This document shows positions 35,387 to 56,389 of a stretch of DNA of 64,000 nucleotides, one piece after another. A model generated the notes under the pieces. The model was not told the DNA's origin, made no database searches, and worked only from the letters and a program-made list of their open reading frames with translations. The first letter of the stretch is position 1. Every line of letters starts with the position of its first letter. The DNA is taken from NCBI GenBank assembly GCA_026874595.1, contig CM049308.1:20127867-20191866 (forward strand), read 5' to 3'. The stretch is from Sipunculus nudus (lineage: Eukaryota > Annelida > Sipuncula > Golfingiida > Sipunculidae). The translations under genes were made by a program, and so were the position numbers.

Positions 35387-37876
35387 ATATGAAGCACAGA
35401 TGAATATGAAAAGCATACAGCCTATTTGACTTTTTTTATAAATTTAAACCTCACTAATAAAGTTCGTCGCAGGGTCTTGTATTCAAAAAAGCGAATTAAA
35501 ATATGGATACAAATGGTGATATGTTTAAGACTGTTTTCCTATATAGAGGGTATGTCAGGATGTTCTACGCTGTGGAGGCCAATGCGCATGTCAGTGATGA
35601 AACCAACATGATAGTGACAGTGAGCATCACTGGAGAAGACTGGCATCCACTAGACGCATGGCGACATTCGCTTTCGTTGTCCAAATCCACAACTCTGGCT
35701 TCACGTTTCGTTTGTTTCGAGGATCCAGTCAATGTAGCTGCTCGTTTGAGTGGAGACGTTTCGAGCATCGACTACGCATGTGTCGTGAACACCTTGCACC
35801 GTCCATGACGCTACACTAGAAACCACCCTAGGCCCGTCAATACAGCGACGACACTGGAGCGGCCCGCCGCTGTCACCATGAAACAAGGAGAGATTCGGTG
35901 AACTCTGTGTTTTGTATCTAAGAATGCTCGACCTTCATGTCAGACGTTGATTTTCAGATCAGAAAACTATTTAAGTTTGTATTTTCATATACGCTTATTC
36001 ATATGCACACCGCAAATATATATAATATTTGATTGAGATACATACATTGATCAGATTTATTACTTGTTTTTTGACAGGGCATTCAGGGTATGCTTGGATA
36101 AGTGTCTGTGATCCTTGAAAATTCTTTCGGACGTTTGAATCTGAATATCCGAGCGTGCGATCGGACGCGAATTTCATTCTGTATAGAATTGTGAGAAAGG
36201 TGGTTCCTGCAGCAGGCAATCCCTTGTTGACAACTCAAACAAAACGGTGAATTATCTAAACATTAGTCTGTCCACTGAGAGCTGACCGTTGTATTTCACT
36301 TTCATCCGATGATAATATAATGGCAAGGCTTGTAATAAAATAATAGTATGATAAAATACCAATATGATTAATTCCACTTTTAATAACCATTCAAACCTAA
36401 ATCTCCTCACCTTGGGGCGATCCCTCAATGTTGGCCTGAAAGTCCTGAGCTATTCAATTTTTCTTTCTATCGAAACCGTTGAATATTTGAATATTGAAAG
36501 AATTGAATATTTGGTATCATACAGGCCTCACTTACAAATGGGAAAAACTTCATTTTTTTACAATTTGTATAATATTTAAAAATTATTTAATATGTTTATG
36601 TTAATTTTAATCGAAAAGATTCAGTCCAATTCATAATGTATATTCACATTTATTCACACACTTAAATCTGCCCCCCCCCCCTTTAGTTTTAATGTTACCT
36701 CTATATCTTCGGATATTCCATTTTGTAATTCCTACTAAACAAGGGCTAATGTCTAAAGCTCCCAAACCAGGCCTCCCCCCAAAAAAGATCTGCGTAGAAT
36801 GGACACAAACATTTATGATGTGAGCGGGAGGATTCTTAATTATATTTTTATTTTACGGATACAAGGAATTTTGCAAGCTTGCCAGGAAATATTACAAAAC
36901 TTTTTATCATCATACATTTAGTCCATTCTCAAAATCTTTCACAATACTTGAAGGAATTGTTGATCTCATTTTCAAAAATAGAATTAATTCACGAGACACG
37001 GGAGCGGTTGGTGGATGGAACACGTGTGTGTGTGATTGTGCCCTAACGTTTGTGCACTTCTACCTTACCTGGTAGAGACTTGAATCGTTATTATATATAC
37101 AGATATTGGAGCTGTGGATTTAAAGAAACAAAGGGTGAAAACCTGAAACAACATTTGAAGTTGGTGGTGATGGAAAGAGGAGTTTCCTGCAGGGTCGTGG
37201 ATATGCCATGTGCTTCTCCATACGTAGAATCCATAAGATAAAGATATAACTGATAATAATTACAGTTCCTGTACCTGTTATTTACCGTTTAACTTTTCTC
37301 TCTCACACACATTTTGGAAACCCCTGCAAACCTTCGAACCCCCATAAAGTCCTTTGGAAACATCAATCTGAAAATAATTATATTAATATAGTATTCATTG
37401 AATCCCCCTTGCACAAAGGAAGCCTCGCAACTGATGTGAAGACAAAAGTTTCATTATTTACTGATTTATCATTAGGAGAGTGAGAAAAAAAAACGAAAAA
37501 GGTCGCTACAAGCAGGTGGCGCACCTGCAGGTAATAATCACATGGCGGTCATATCCTGAGTGAGTTTGTAAAATTAGGTGAAGAAATCAGCGAAGTTCTT
37601 ACATACATTCGTTAACTGATGGAGTGGTACTGACGAACAAATGTGAACCATGTTGGTAGTTCTTCTTACGGCGGGGGACAAAAATTCGTAATCGTAATTA
37701 TTCCGGAGGTTTCTTTTTTTCCTGAGAGGTTTCGGAGACAATTTGACCTCACCATCTTTGGCCCTTTGCCCCGCCTTTTTAGCCTAATTATGCTATAATG
37801 CCTTCCACACAGAAGGCCTTCCATGCCCAAGGATGTAAGAGCTCTTTAAAAAAAATAGTGTCGTCACAAAGGTCAA

Positions 37877-37995
37877 TGACGTATATGACGTTGCATTGAT
37901 TGATGTCCTCAGCTGGAATTGCCGTATCTCTGTCCTCCAGTGTTGAATACATCGCAGTCACTGTGAAATGTTTGGCTATATTTTGGATTATTTGT
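37877..37995 (-). pseudogene. Exon linking His and Asp exons, protease copy B
   Basis: After a weak 'atgag' acceptor the frame, in the phase demanded by the His exon, reads QIIQNIAKHFTVTAMYSTLE and then DRDTAIPAEDINQCNVIYV. This resembles the FTVTAG..L..RD....Q...V segment between His57 and Asp102 of S1 proteases. The 3' limit is uncertain. I could not find the corresponding exon in copies A or C. Confidence 0.45.
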
Positions 37996-40599
37996 CTCAT
38001 ACGAATTTCGTGCCAGGTAAGACATTATTATTCACTATGTAGCCGGCGGAATGACTCCAGCAACATTTGGCCAAGAATTTTTTAAACTGTCTCCTTTGTG
38101 TAAAAATTATATAAATAAATGGCCAAAAACATGCCGACACAGGTGCTGGTGCAAACTACACGTGTTCTGTTTGGGAGAGTCCCCCACATTATGCAAATTT
38201 TGTGCTTGTGGGATGATTGACCGTTTACTTTGGAATCAGTAACTAGATTGGTTACTCGCAACTGCTCTGCTCATGATGATTCATTGATTGAATATGCGAT
38301 TACGGTCATATAGAGTTCAAGGATAGGTCAATTATAACCTAATTGAAGCAGGAACGTAAAAGAAATCGGTGAGATTGGATTAATCAAATATGGTTGCGGT
38401 CACCTGGCAGAAGTATAGAAAATAAAAGGGAAAGAGATCTTAATGTCTTTCATGTACTTCATGGGCATCCCTTGATGTGAGGCGTGAATTACTATGTGAA
38501 TCCACAGATGAAACCATATTATCCATAATACGCTTAGAGGATATATATACTACCGGTAATCCTTCCTGATCTGCATGAATGTGGGTTTCCTATTGGTTAT
38601 AAGAAAATCACTCTTGTCTTCCTTCTTTTAAATATTCATTCTTACGTGACAGAATGAAAGGGGACATACCCATAACGATTACCTAAATGCCTTTACTGCA
38701 TAGATTATGAGTGAATATCAAGTTTGCGTTTCTATATAAAAAAAAAGTGCTGTATACCATTAATTATATCTTTAAATTCTGATTTATGTTATCCGAATTC
38801 AGCCAACTGCACCTAATGATCAACTTAGATATTGTTGGTACCTCTGAAATGTGTACTTGCATAACCTAAGCTCTCAGTTGTAAAATACATCACACTGGCA
38901 TGTTTTTTTTTTTTGGTAATTAGAAAATAAGCATGCCCTTGCCACCTTGAAACTTACGTCTAGCTTACTGATATGTTCAGTGTTTTATTTAACATTTGTT
39001 TGTTGATTAGCTGGGCATGTAACACCTGCTGACAAAGTAGGAGTCAAACATTTCAAGCATCATTCAGTTTCCACAACCATGGTTTGAAGAGGTGTGAGTT
39101 GCGGATTTCATTTCATATGAATAAAGCAAATCTCTAATTCAGAATATTTGATTGGATTGTGTCAAGTTTAAATCAAAGCTTGGTGAAGGTTTTATTCAAG
39201 CATTGAACCTAGTTTGATAACTTTCCTTTCTGCAAAAAAGAAAGAGGCATGTTCACATATCTACAGCCTATTAACTATGGATAATCCCTTGAATCTTATT
39301 TAGATATATTCCAGAAAATAGGATGTCCATGATGTTTACATCGACTTAATTATGACATGTTGAGGCCATATAATCCAAACACATCCAAGAAGAACGTCGG
39401 CTGGTAAGTCAGACGAACCAGTATTTTGCAAGGGTATTTTTTCCAAGTAGTAACCTTTCAACTGCCGAATACATGCAATCAACACCTTCAGCTTGCACAG
39501 TTTTTCTTTTGTCAAAACGGTTGCATTTGCAGTCAACATGTGGAAAAACAAGCTCATACTTCAGTCGCAGAGGCATTAAAAGAACTTTCTGAACAGGAAT
39601 TCAAATGTCCGCCGTATAGTAGCTGCTAATATAACTCTTCTCTAAGCGAAGGCATGACAAGCTTTAGAATACCAGAGAACAGTGACTTCTTGAAGGACGA
39701 AACTGAATATGTATATGCAGACTTGAACTGATTAATTGTGCTTGGAAAATTTATTCCCTGCACTGTTTGTACCGTTTAACAAACATGTGAATGAACCATG
39801 TATGCCACCTATTAGCCATTTAATGTTGGTATGTCCTGTTTTTTAATGTCAATTCCTTGCATATTAGCTCGATGATGTGAAACCGAAATTCATATCATAG
39901 AGCCAATGTTGTCTGGCTCAGATGCTCTTAGGGTATATCTAAATAATGCAACCATCTTCATGCATACTCTTTCGTTTGCTATTTTATTTTTAAAAACGTC
40001 GATTCCAAGGTGACCAAATCATTTCCCATCTGTGAATATGAACAGGAAAAATTATTTTTACTAGTCAATATTTTACTTACCTGTCACCAGTATATAATCA
40101 TTTGGATCTCCAGTAATCATTCCAATCTATTCCAATCATAATAAGATATTGAGTTGACTGATTGAATACCCTGATGAAAAAATGTGTTAGGTCAATAAGT
40201 GCCAGAGTGTCTAACCCGTACAGGTTGTTGTCTCATCAGCCTCCTACTACTGGGTGCTTTGCTTTTGTATCCTAGGATTTTTTCGGTGCTTTCATTTGCT
40301 CATCCAGTGTCTACATGTATTATCGTTATGTCATGTGAAATGGTAATTATTCAACTATGGTGTGTTTATTTAAGGTGAAAAGCGAATTTCAACTTTTTGC
40401 CACATATTACTGCCATTTTGTTAGTGAAGATGAATTCTTATTTCGATTTCATAAATGTTTAATGACTTTCTTTTTTACAAGCATATTTAGTTTATTGTAT
40501 ACCTTTTTATAGTTGTTAGTAGGAACATTTTATGTATTTTGCAGCATCTTAGAGCATATTTATAGAAAATGATTAATACGCTTTATAAATACGGTATAT

Positions 40600-40604
40600 A
40601 ACTA

Positions 40605-40637
<33 letters not shown>

Positions 40638-40638
40638 C
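40600..40638. repeat. (ATT)n microsatellite
   Basis: About 12 ATT/TTA units. Confidence 0.9.
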
Positions 40639-41267
40639 ACGACAGAAGAGATTCCATGCCTCTTTGATTCAGCGGATGACTGTAGTTGCTTGTCGACAGT
40701 TTATATAAAGGAAAAATACATAAGTTGTATCAAGATAAGTCTTAAATAAGCCAATAATTGTCACGACAAAAAGCACGAGACAGGAGTGCGGCGAAATATC
40801 CCAGTAAGAGTCTTCTAGGGTAATTAATGTGTGGTTTTTAGTCACAAAAATGGTGACAAATAAACAGCAGAGATCCAAGATATGATAAACGGTACAACAC
40901 TTTTAGAACAGCGGAAATACGGAACCAGAATCTAGGAATACAAGTGGAAAATAAAACGTAATCATGTTTCATTATTTTCAGTTCACAGCCACACAAATAC
41001 ATGTTCTTCCTGTTACCAAAACAAGTCACCCAATACAACCTCGTTTCTTGAAACCTTACACAAATTAACTAGCAGAGGCACAGATAAAGGGTTTTCACTG
41101 AGTTAAGAAGCTTACCTTTGTTGGCAATGTGCCGCTGTCAGGACGAAGTTTTTGATAACAAAATACCGCCATACTTCATTGAACCAAGCAGCATCAACTG
41201 CCGTAGCCAGTTGCCAGGCATTGAATCTTCACCATCCATAATAAATGGCAAAATGCTTGTGCGTTCT

Positions 41268-43388
41268 TAACAGTTAAGACAGGAAGGTGCATTATTCCTA
41301 CCAAAACAGTTAGAACAGCAAGGTACACATTCCTACCCTAACAATAAGGACGGCAAGGTACACATTCCTACCCTAACAATAAGGACAGCAAGGTACCCAT
41401 TCCTACCCTAACAATAAGGACAGCAAGGTTCACATTCCTACCCTAACAATAAGGACAGCAAGGTACACATTCCTACCCTAACAATAAGGACAGCAAGGTA
41501 CACATTCCTACCCTAACAATAAGGACAGCAAGGTACACATTCCTACCCTAACAATAAGGACAGCAAGGTACACATTCCTACCCTAACAATAAGGACAGCA
41601 AGGTACACATTCCTACGCTAACAATAAGGACAGCAAGGTACACATTCCTACGCTAACAATAAGGACAGCAAGGTACACATTCCTACGCTAACAATAAGGA
41701 CAGCTAGGTACACATTCCTACCCAAACAATAAGGACAGCAAGGTACACATTCCTACCCAAACAATAAGGACAGCAAGGTACACATTCCTACCCTAACAAT
41801 AAGGACAGCAAGGTACACATTCCTACCCTAACAATAAGGACAGCATGGTACACATTCCTACCCTAACAATAAGGACGGCATGGTACTCATTCCTACCCTA
41901 ACAATAAGGACGGCAAGGTACACATTCCTACCCTAACAATAAGGACGGCAAGGTACACATTCCTACCCTAACAATAAGGACGGCAAGGTACACATTCCTA
42001 CCCTAACAATACGGACAGCAAGGTACACATTCCTACCCTAACAATAAGGACAGCAAGGTACACATTCCTACCCTAACAATAAGGACAGCAAGGTGCACAT
42101 TCCCACCCTAACAATAAGGACAGCAAGGTGCACATTCCTACCCTAGCAATAAGGACAGCAAGGTACACATTCCTACCCTAGCAATAAGGACAGCAAGGTA
42201 CACATTCCTACCCTAGCAATAAGGACAGCAAGGTACACATTCCTACCCTAGCAATAAGGACGGCAAGGTACACGTTCCTACCCTAACAATAAGGACGGCA
42301 AGGTACACATTCCCACCCTAACAATAAGGACGGCAAGGTACACATTCCTACCCTAACAATAAGGACAGCAAGGTACACATTCCTACCCTAACAATAAGGA
42401 CGGCAAGGTACACATTCCCACCCTAACAATAAGGACAGCAAGGTACACATTCCCACCCTAACAATAAGGACAGCAAGGTACACATTCCCACCCTAACAAT
42501 AAGGACAGCAAGGTACACATTCCCACCCTAACAATAAGGACAGCAAGGTACACGTTCCTACCCTAACAATAAGGACAGCAAGGTACACATTCCCACCCTA
42601 ACAATAAGGACGGCAAGGTACACATTCCCACCCTAACAATAAGGACAGCAAGGTACACATTCCCACCCTAACAATAAGGACAGCAAGGTACACATTCCCA
42701 CCCTAACAATAAGGACAGCAAGGTACACATTCCTACCCTAACAATAAGGACAGCAAGGTACACGTTCCTACCCTAACAATAAGGACAGCAAGGTTCACAT
42801 TCCCACCCTAACAATAAGGACAGCAAGGTACACGTTCCTACCCTAACAATAAGGACAGCAAGGTACACATTCCCACCCTAACAATAAGGACAGCAAGGTT
42901 CACATTCCCACCCTAACAATAAGGACAGCAAGGTACACATTCCTACCCTTACAATAAGGACGACAAGGTACACGTTCCTACCCTAACAATAAGGACAGCA
43001 AGGTACACACTCCTACCCTAGCAATAAGGACAGCAAGGTACACGTTCCTACCCTAACAATAAGGACAGCAAGGTACACACTCCTACCCTAGCAATAAGGA
43101 CAGCAAGGTACACGTTCCTACCCTAACAATAAGGACAGCAAGGTACACACTCCTACCCTAGCAATAAGGACAGCAAGGTACACGTTCCTACCCTAACAAT
43201 AAGGACAGCAAGGTACACACTCCTACCCTAGCAATAAGGACAGCAAGGTACACGTTCCTACCCTAACAGTTAGGACAGGAGGACACACCTTCCTACCCTA
43301 CAGCATGGACAGGAGGAACACATTCTAACCCTAACAGTTGGGATAGAAAGATACACATTCCTACCCTTAATGTTAGGACAGGAAGGTA
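41268..43388 (+). repeat. 35-bp satellite array, about 60 copies
   Basis: Exact 35-base period. The core of the unit is TTCCTACCCTAACAATAAGG, followed by acagcaaggtacaca. Central units are almost identical. The first two and last three are diverged and share AGTTAGGACAGGA-type variants. Variable positions include ACAATAAGG/GCAATAAGG, cagcaagg/cggcaagg and acatt/acgtt. The array lies just upstream (minus-strand sense) of the His exon of protease copy B, in its 5' intron or flank. Confidence 0.97.
42966..43260 (+). repeat. 70-bp higher-order dimer at the right end of the satellite
   Basis: Here two unit variants alternate strictly: 'acacactcctaccctagcaat' and 'acacgttcctaccctaacaat'. 'aggtacacac' falls at 43001, 43071, 43141 and 43211. 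About four dimers, nearly identical, show the most recent amplification. Confidence 0.9.
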
Positions 43389-43389
43389 A

Positions 43390-45500
43390 ACAACAAAAAT
43401 AATTAAAGCTAGATAAATCGAATAACTCTGTCATGAGTTTAAAGAAATCATTTAACCAGTTCACCTCTCGTAACATATTGACATCACATGTTTCTTTTTA
43501 TTTGTTATGCATATATATTTATTAAACTATAAAGCACCTTATGAGCAGACGGATATGGGAATATTATAAAGTTTTGTTGTTTAAAACAATTAAATAGCTA
43601 ACTGTGAGCCAAATTTTTAATCATTCGTTGATCAGCCGGATTATTCCACGGTAAAATTTGTCATTTGAAGATGCATGGTATTGCACATAACCTACAGTAT
43701 TGGCTTCTGTACTGATATAATTTTAATATTAATTAGATTATAGTCCAATATAAGGTTAAAAGAAATCTGCTTTAAAGGTGTCCCAAGGTGGGGACCACCT
43801 ACACTCTAATTAACATAGTTTAAAAATATATGGGCAACCAACATTTGGCACTGTCATCCAGTGGGAAAGTTTCCACAATGATAAATTCAAGCAAAGGTCT
43901 TATTTGTAAAGCTTGTGCGTTTCTATAGTAATTTGCAGCATTCACTTATGTCGAATCCTTTATTATCAAGCCTATTCATCACAATGTTTCAAGCCGAAAT
44001 CTTGTACGAAAGTAAGCTGGTGTTCTTTCCAGTTTAAAATAGAAGATTCGGTTTGGGTTGGACACACGCGTACACATACACAAACGTGGCCGATCATATA
44101 ACCCCCTGCCGTATTCGTTGGCGGTTTTAATTACAGTGAACGCTAGCGGAAATAACAGTATTGACGAATCTAACAATAGCTTGGTCTATTTAACACCGTA
44201 AGGTGTAGGAGTTAAATATGGGCAAGGACCACTAGGCGAGATATATATCTAATCCAAGGTAGAGCAATGATGATTTTCATTCATCACTGGTGATACCTGG
44301 TTTGAATATAGTTCATGTATTTCTCTCGTTTTCCAGGTACGTAATTTGTAGCGTATTTCCAGATTGAATTAGTGTGTAAATGTTATTACAGTAGAGTTTG
44401 TCAGTCATTTTATTATCATAATAAAAATAATAATTATTATTATATATTCTGAAGAAATCCCTAAAAACAAATAGATCTATTTGAATTAACTCTTTTATTT
44501 TGCAAATTCTTCATTATATAACCCGATAAGTTTAGGGATTGCTTCATACCTTTCTGCCTTAACTGTTTAGGCATGAATGCTTTATGCACATATTCCTGCT
44601 GTTAGGGTACGAAGGCAGACTTTCAGACCACAACTACTGCATGTATTGCATCACAGGCATCAACAATATCAATTAATAAAATAATTAAAAACATTGCACT
44701 ACTTTGGCCCACCGCCGCACTCTTTCCAATATAACTGTCGAGTGGACGGTGTTGGCGAAACCGAAACCATCTCCGGAGAGGTTTCCCGGAAGTGGCCGAA
44801 ACCGAAACCGCAGTTTTGATTTTCCGAGTGGGCCCTGAGTTTAAAGCTGGATGAAACTAGTTATACCGCCAGGTGACAGTACCTATCTTAAGTGAGGGCA
44901 ATATTTAATTGATCTTTCAGCGAGTCTTTAGTTGCTTGGCCAGTCTATTTTAGTTTCATGTTGACTTTCTCTGACAGTATCTGATAGAACCTGAACTCTG
45001 GACCCGTGCCATATTAATACCTTTGGATGTCCTGGCAAAAGTATCGAGATTAAAGGGAGCGCCAGCCCAGCCCCTCCCCAAAAGTCCATAATAAAAAATC
45101 TCTTAACCTGTAAGGTACTTTTTATTTCCATTTTCATGACTTAAGCACTATTTGTCAGTATCATGCAAATGAAACACTTGGAAACATAATGAACAGTGGA
45201 AACAAAAACACCCATGTCGTGTTACCAATAGTTTAGTATTAAGATCGTGGGTAGATCTTTAAACACATCATTCATTCATGAAGAATGACACATCAGATGG
45301 CCTTTGATAACCATGTTTATTACTTTGTGTTTATGTTGTATGTGTGGAATACATTACAATGTAAACATCACATTAGATAACCTTTATATATCTATATAAA
45401 TTTAAACCTGGTGCATAAAGATCGTATCAATATCTAGTATTCTAAAAGCAAATTAAATCAGGAATTCAAAAGTTGATATGTTTAAGATTGTTAACTATGA
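43390..45500. other. Flank between protease copies B and C
   Basis: 43895-44060 is homologous to 53640-53780 in copy C (shared 'ttatcaag', 'ttcatca', 'gtttcaagcc', 'cttgta', 'aaagta', 'ctttccag'). 44960-45500 is the duplicated 3' flank of copy C. No independent gene seen. Confidence 0.5.
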
Positions 45501-45521
45501 CAATGGGTGTGTCAAGATATT

Positions 45522-53357
<7,836 letters not shown>

Positions 53358-53600
53358 CTATGTAAGGTCTTTGTTTCAGGTATGTCATGGTCAGGTATGT
53401 CAGGACTGTCATGCTATTGCAGCTATTTATTCTACGAGGCGACACTTTATAAAAGATGGAATATAAGAAGCTTTGTAATTGTAATTAAGGATCAATGGAA
53501 ACTTTGCAAGTAACAGGCAGTCCGAATTTAAAATCTTCACAGTTTATGAATCTAAAAGAATAATGGAGAATATTAAGAAGGATCATACACTGTTGGCATA

Positions 53601-53633
53601 ACTTCCTGCCCTAATGTAAGGACAGTTTGAATT
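53601..53633 (+). repeat. Single unit homologous to the 35-bp satellite
   Basis: 'cttcctgccctaatgtaaggacag' matches the diverged edge units of the array at 43350-43388 ('ttcctacccttaatgttaggacag'). Its position relative to the His exon and the downstream flank is the same as the array's in copy B. It is not repeated here. Confidence 0.7.
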
Positions 53634-53796
53634 ATATTAATTTGAAGCATCAGTATGTGACGAATTCTTCTTTTATCAAGACTTTTCATCAAAGTGTTTC
53701 AAGCCCCTATCTTGTAACAAAGTAATTCCTGTTTTACTTTCCAGTATATAATCTAATTATATATAACATTCTAGCATTTCAATATTGGTAAGTTTA

Positions 53797-53798
<2 letters not shown>

Positions 53799-53840
<42 letters not shown>

Positions 53841-53841
53841 T

Positions 53842-53893
<52 letters not shown>
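53799..53893. repeat. (CT)n followed by (TA)n
   Basis: About 35 bases of CT, a short spacer, then about 50 bases of TA. Confidence 0.9.
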
Positions 53894-53897
<4 letters not shown>

Positions 53898-54018
53898 TCA
53901 TATATTAGCAAGATTCTAGTTTATTAAATATATACATATATATATAATATACTAATTCATAATTGCTAGAACCTCGTTTTTATAAATATATACATATTGT
54001 ATATACACATACATATGA

Positions 54019-54020
54019 AT

Positions 54021-54091
<71 letters not shown>
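54019..54091. repeat. (TA)n microsatellite
   Basis: About 70 bases of TA. Confidence 0.9.
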
Positions 54092-54095
<4 letters not shown>

Positions 54096-54243
54096 TGTGA
54101 GTGTATTTTAGGTACAAAGCAAGAGTGTCGCCTTTTAGATAGACTTGTCTGTTTAGTATCCCAGATGCTTCCGAAGCGCACAGGAAATTCTTGAGTGGAG
54201 CAATGAGTACTGCTTTTCACCATGCCCACACAGGTTAGCAGAA

Positions 54244-54545
54244 CGTATCACACGATTAATCTCATTTTATATCCTGGTGTCAACCAGGCTCGGTGACTAC
54301 TGCACCTGCGGGCCCTGCGTGTGTAATCGTCCCGATTGAAGGGTCATACCACCGAGGAGCCCCCGAAGAGCGCACTCGTTTTTCGAGTGAAACAAGGCCG
54401 TTGGGTTGGTCCTTCCCATTAAGCCTGAAGAGGGCTCACCTTTCTCTGTGGGAACCGACCGTGGAAATTCTCACTGCCTCGGTTGAGATTCGAACTAACG
54501 ATCACCTGGCTTTGATTCCTGTGCTCTACTCCTGAGGCACAGAAG
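54244..54545 (-). mobile_element. tRNA-derived SINE, copy 2
   Basis: On the minus strand the head reads CAGGAGTAGAGCAC (A-box-like) and AGTTCGAATCTC (B-box). A body follows with CGAGTGCGCTCTTCGGGGG and GGTGCAGTAGTCACCG, ending near CAGGATATAAAAT. The body is shared with 19793-19950. An (ATA)n tract lies next to its head at 54552-54585. Confidence 0.75.
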
Positions 54546-54654
54546 CCGGTTGATAATAATAATAATAATAATAGTAATAATAATTATAATTACACGGTAA
54601 GTCTCCAGGTGAAGCAAGCATGTTGGTCAGTTGCGTATATCTGTTTGTTTGTAA

Positions 54655-54890
54655 CGATGTTTGTTGCTTGCCGGAATCAAATATTTCGGCAAGCATATTG
54701 GTCAGTTGCGTATGTCTGTTTGTTGCTTGCCGGAATCAAAGATTCGGCAAGCATGTTCATCACCCGCGTATGTTTGTTGCTTGCCGGAATCAAAGATTTC
54801 GGCAAGCATATTGGTCAGTTGCGTATGTCTGTTTGTCTGTTTGTTGCTTGCCGGAAATCTTCGATTTTCGCAAGCATGTTGATCACCCGC
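54655..54890 (+). repeat. Tandem repeat of about 60 bp with CTTGCCGGAA hairpin
   Basis: 'tttgttgcttgccggaatca' followed by a near-inverse 'ttcggcaagcat' recurs four times at 54659, 54719, 54774 and 54838. Each unit can fold on CTTGCCG/CGGCAAG. The last unit is the variant 'cttgccggaaatcttcgatt', which also occurs at 56111. Confidence 0.85.
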
Positions 54891-56389
54891 GTATGTTTGT
54901 TTGTTTGTTTGTCTGTCTGTCTGTTTGTCTGTATGTACACGCGCTACAGGCCACAGTTTTTAAGCAATCGCTCTGAAACTTATCCATAAGCTGTAAGATC
55001 TGTTCTCCTCGGAGCCTATTGTTTTTGGTCATGATCGGTCAAAGGTCAAGGTCAGGGTCACCAAAAAACCTTAAATCTTTATTTTCTTCATATCTTCGTC
55101 AATAATAATCGTAGCCGCATAATCTGTAGCTCATTTTATTCCTCACTATGTTAGCTTTCCAAGTGCTGGCAAATTTTTCCGGTCAATTGTTACCATGGTA
55201 ACGTATTTTGGGGGGAAAATAAGAAAATTCGAAAATTTCACTCCAAATTTCTCATTTTTTTTAGTTAGAGAGGCCTAGTTATTTGCAATGCGTAGCATTT
55301 AATATGCTCTATGCGAAATTAATGTGAGTCTCGCAAAATCTCGTGCCATTTGTCGTCAAATGAGACTTTCCGAGATTTCATTAAATATGATTTACAGGTG
55401 GCAGTTTTACAGCTAAGGTTCTGAAAGTGACATATTTTCTGTTGTTCTGTATTATCTCAAACTTGTTTTTTCATTTTTCGGAAATAGCCACCAGGGGGCG
55501 TGGTACTGGAAACACTGTAACATATCATTTTTCCGCAATATCTTAAAAAAGTATTAAGCATATAACAATTTTTTTTGTCGCATCTAAAACTAGGATCATT
55601 GCCTTATTCCTTCGTACATTTAGCCTTGTGCTGCCGTTACCATGGTGACCAAATTTTGGGGTAAAACTTGACAATCTGAAATACGGAGTGTTCCTGCTTC
55701 TGTCTCTGTCAATATTTGCGATAGAACGCTCTGGTTTTTGGCGTTAGATAGCATTAGTTTACTTCTTAGTCATTCAATAGAAAGGCTCGTCATATCTCGC
55801 ACCGTTTCTCGTGAAACGAGAACACGAGACCATTCAAAGAAATGCCTATAATTCTGTCATTTTTTTACGCTACAGACACACGGTTTGCAGCGTTGGATAG
55901 CGGCTGACACTCGCAGTCACATTCAGGGGTCACATTGTTAGTCTCGTCAAATCTCGCGCCGTTTTTCGCCAAACCACGAAGACCCGTGCCATCGCCGCAA
56001 GTGCCGGCAGGGTCCTTATGGTGGGCGGCCGGCGTGTGCAGCGGTGCGTGTCGGCCTTTCCGGGCCCTGTCTATTATCCTACATGTTGGAGGCACAGTCA
56101 CAACTTTATTGCTTGCCGGAAATCTTCGATTTTCGCAAGCATGTTGATCACCCGCGTATGTTTGTTCCTTCATCTTATGTTTTACACTAATATCTCAAAA
56201 CTTATGTTTCATTTTCCGGATATGGCTGCTAGGGGGCGTTGCACTAGACACATCCAAACAAATCAGTTTTTGGACATATTTCCGTAAGAGTAAACCTATG
56301 TTACACAAACAGTAACTTATTTTCTTTCTCTTGGCCTTCTGCAAAATATGGTAACGTCATCTGGTGTCCATCTTGTGTTACTTTGTCAG

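Larger units (their letters stand above)
35565..41255 (-). pseudogene. Serine protease copy B (decayed)
   Basis: Homologous exons in order on the minus strand. The His exon 41255-41116 (IMDGEDSMPGNW, then VLTAAHCQQ) has a one-base deletion just before VLTAAHC. A linker exon is at about 37995-37877. The penultimate exon 37220-37069 (LQETPLSI, then SNICIY) is frameshifted and lacks the conserved cysteine after LQET. The Ser exon 35879-35565 (GDSGGPLQC) has its acceptor changed from CAG to CAT, and a one-base insertion near 35715 puts the tail (REARVVDLDNESEC) out of frame. The Asp exon is absent. Substrate-pocket position 226 is Asn. Several independent disabling changes make this a pseudogene. 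Confidence 0.8.

Noticed and set aside
41268-43388. Possible CRISPR array (regular 35-bp repeats)
   Set aside because: Units are directly contiguous with no unique spacers, and the context is eukaryotic. It is a satellite.
41268-43388. Interstitial telomere repeat, from the CCCTAAC within the unit
   Set aside because: CCCTAAC occurs only once per 35 bases and not as tandem hexamers.
54609-54989. 126-codon open frame rich in CRNQ/VCLFV
   Set aside because: It is the translation of the CTTGCCGGAA tandem repeat in two frames, not a protein.
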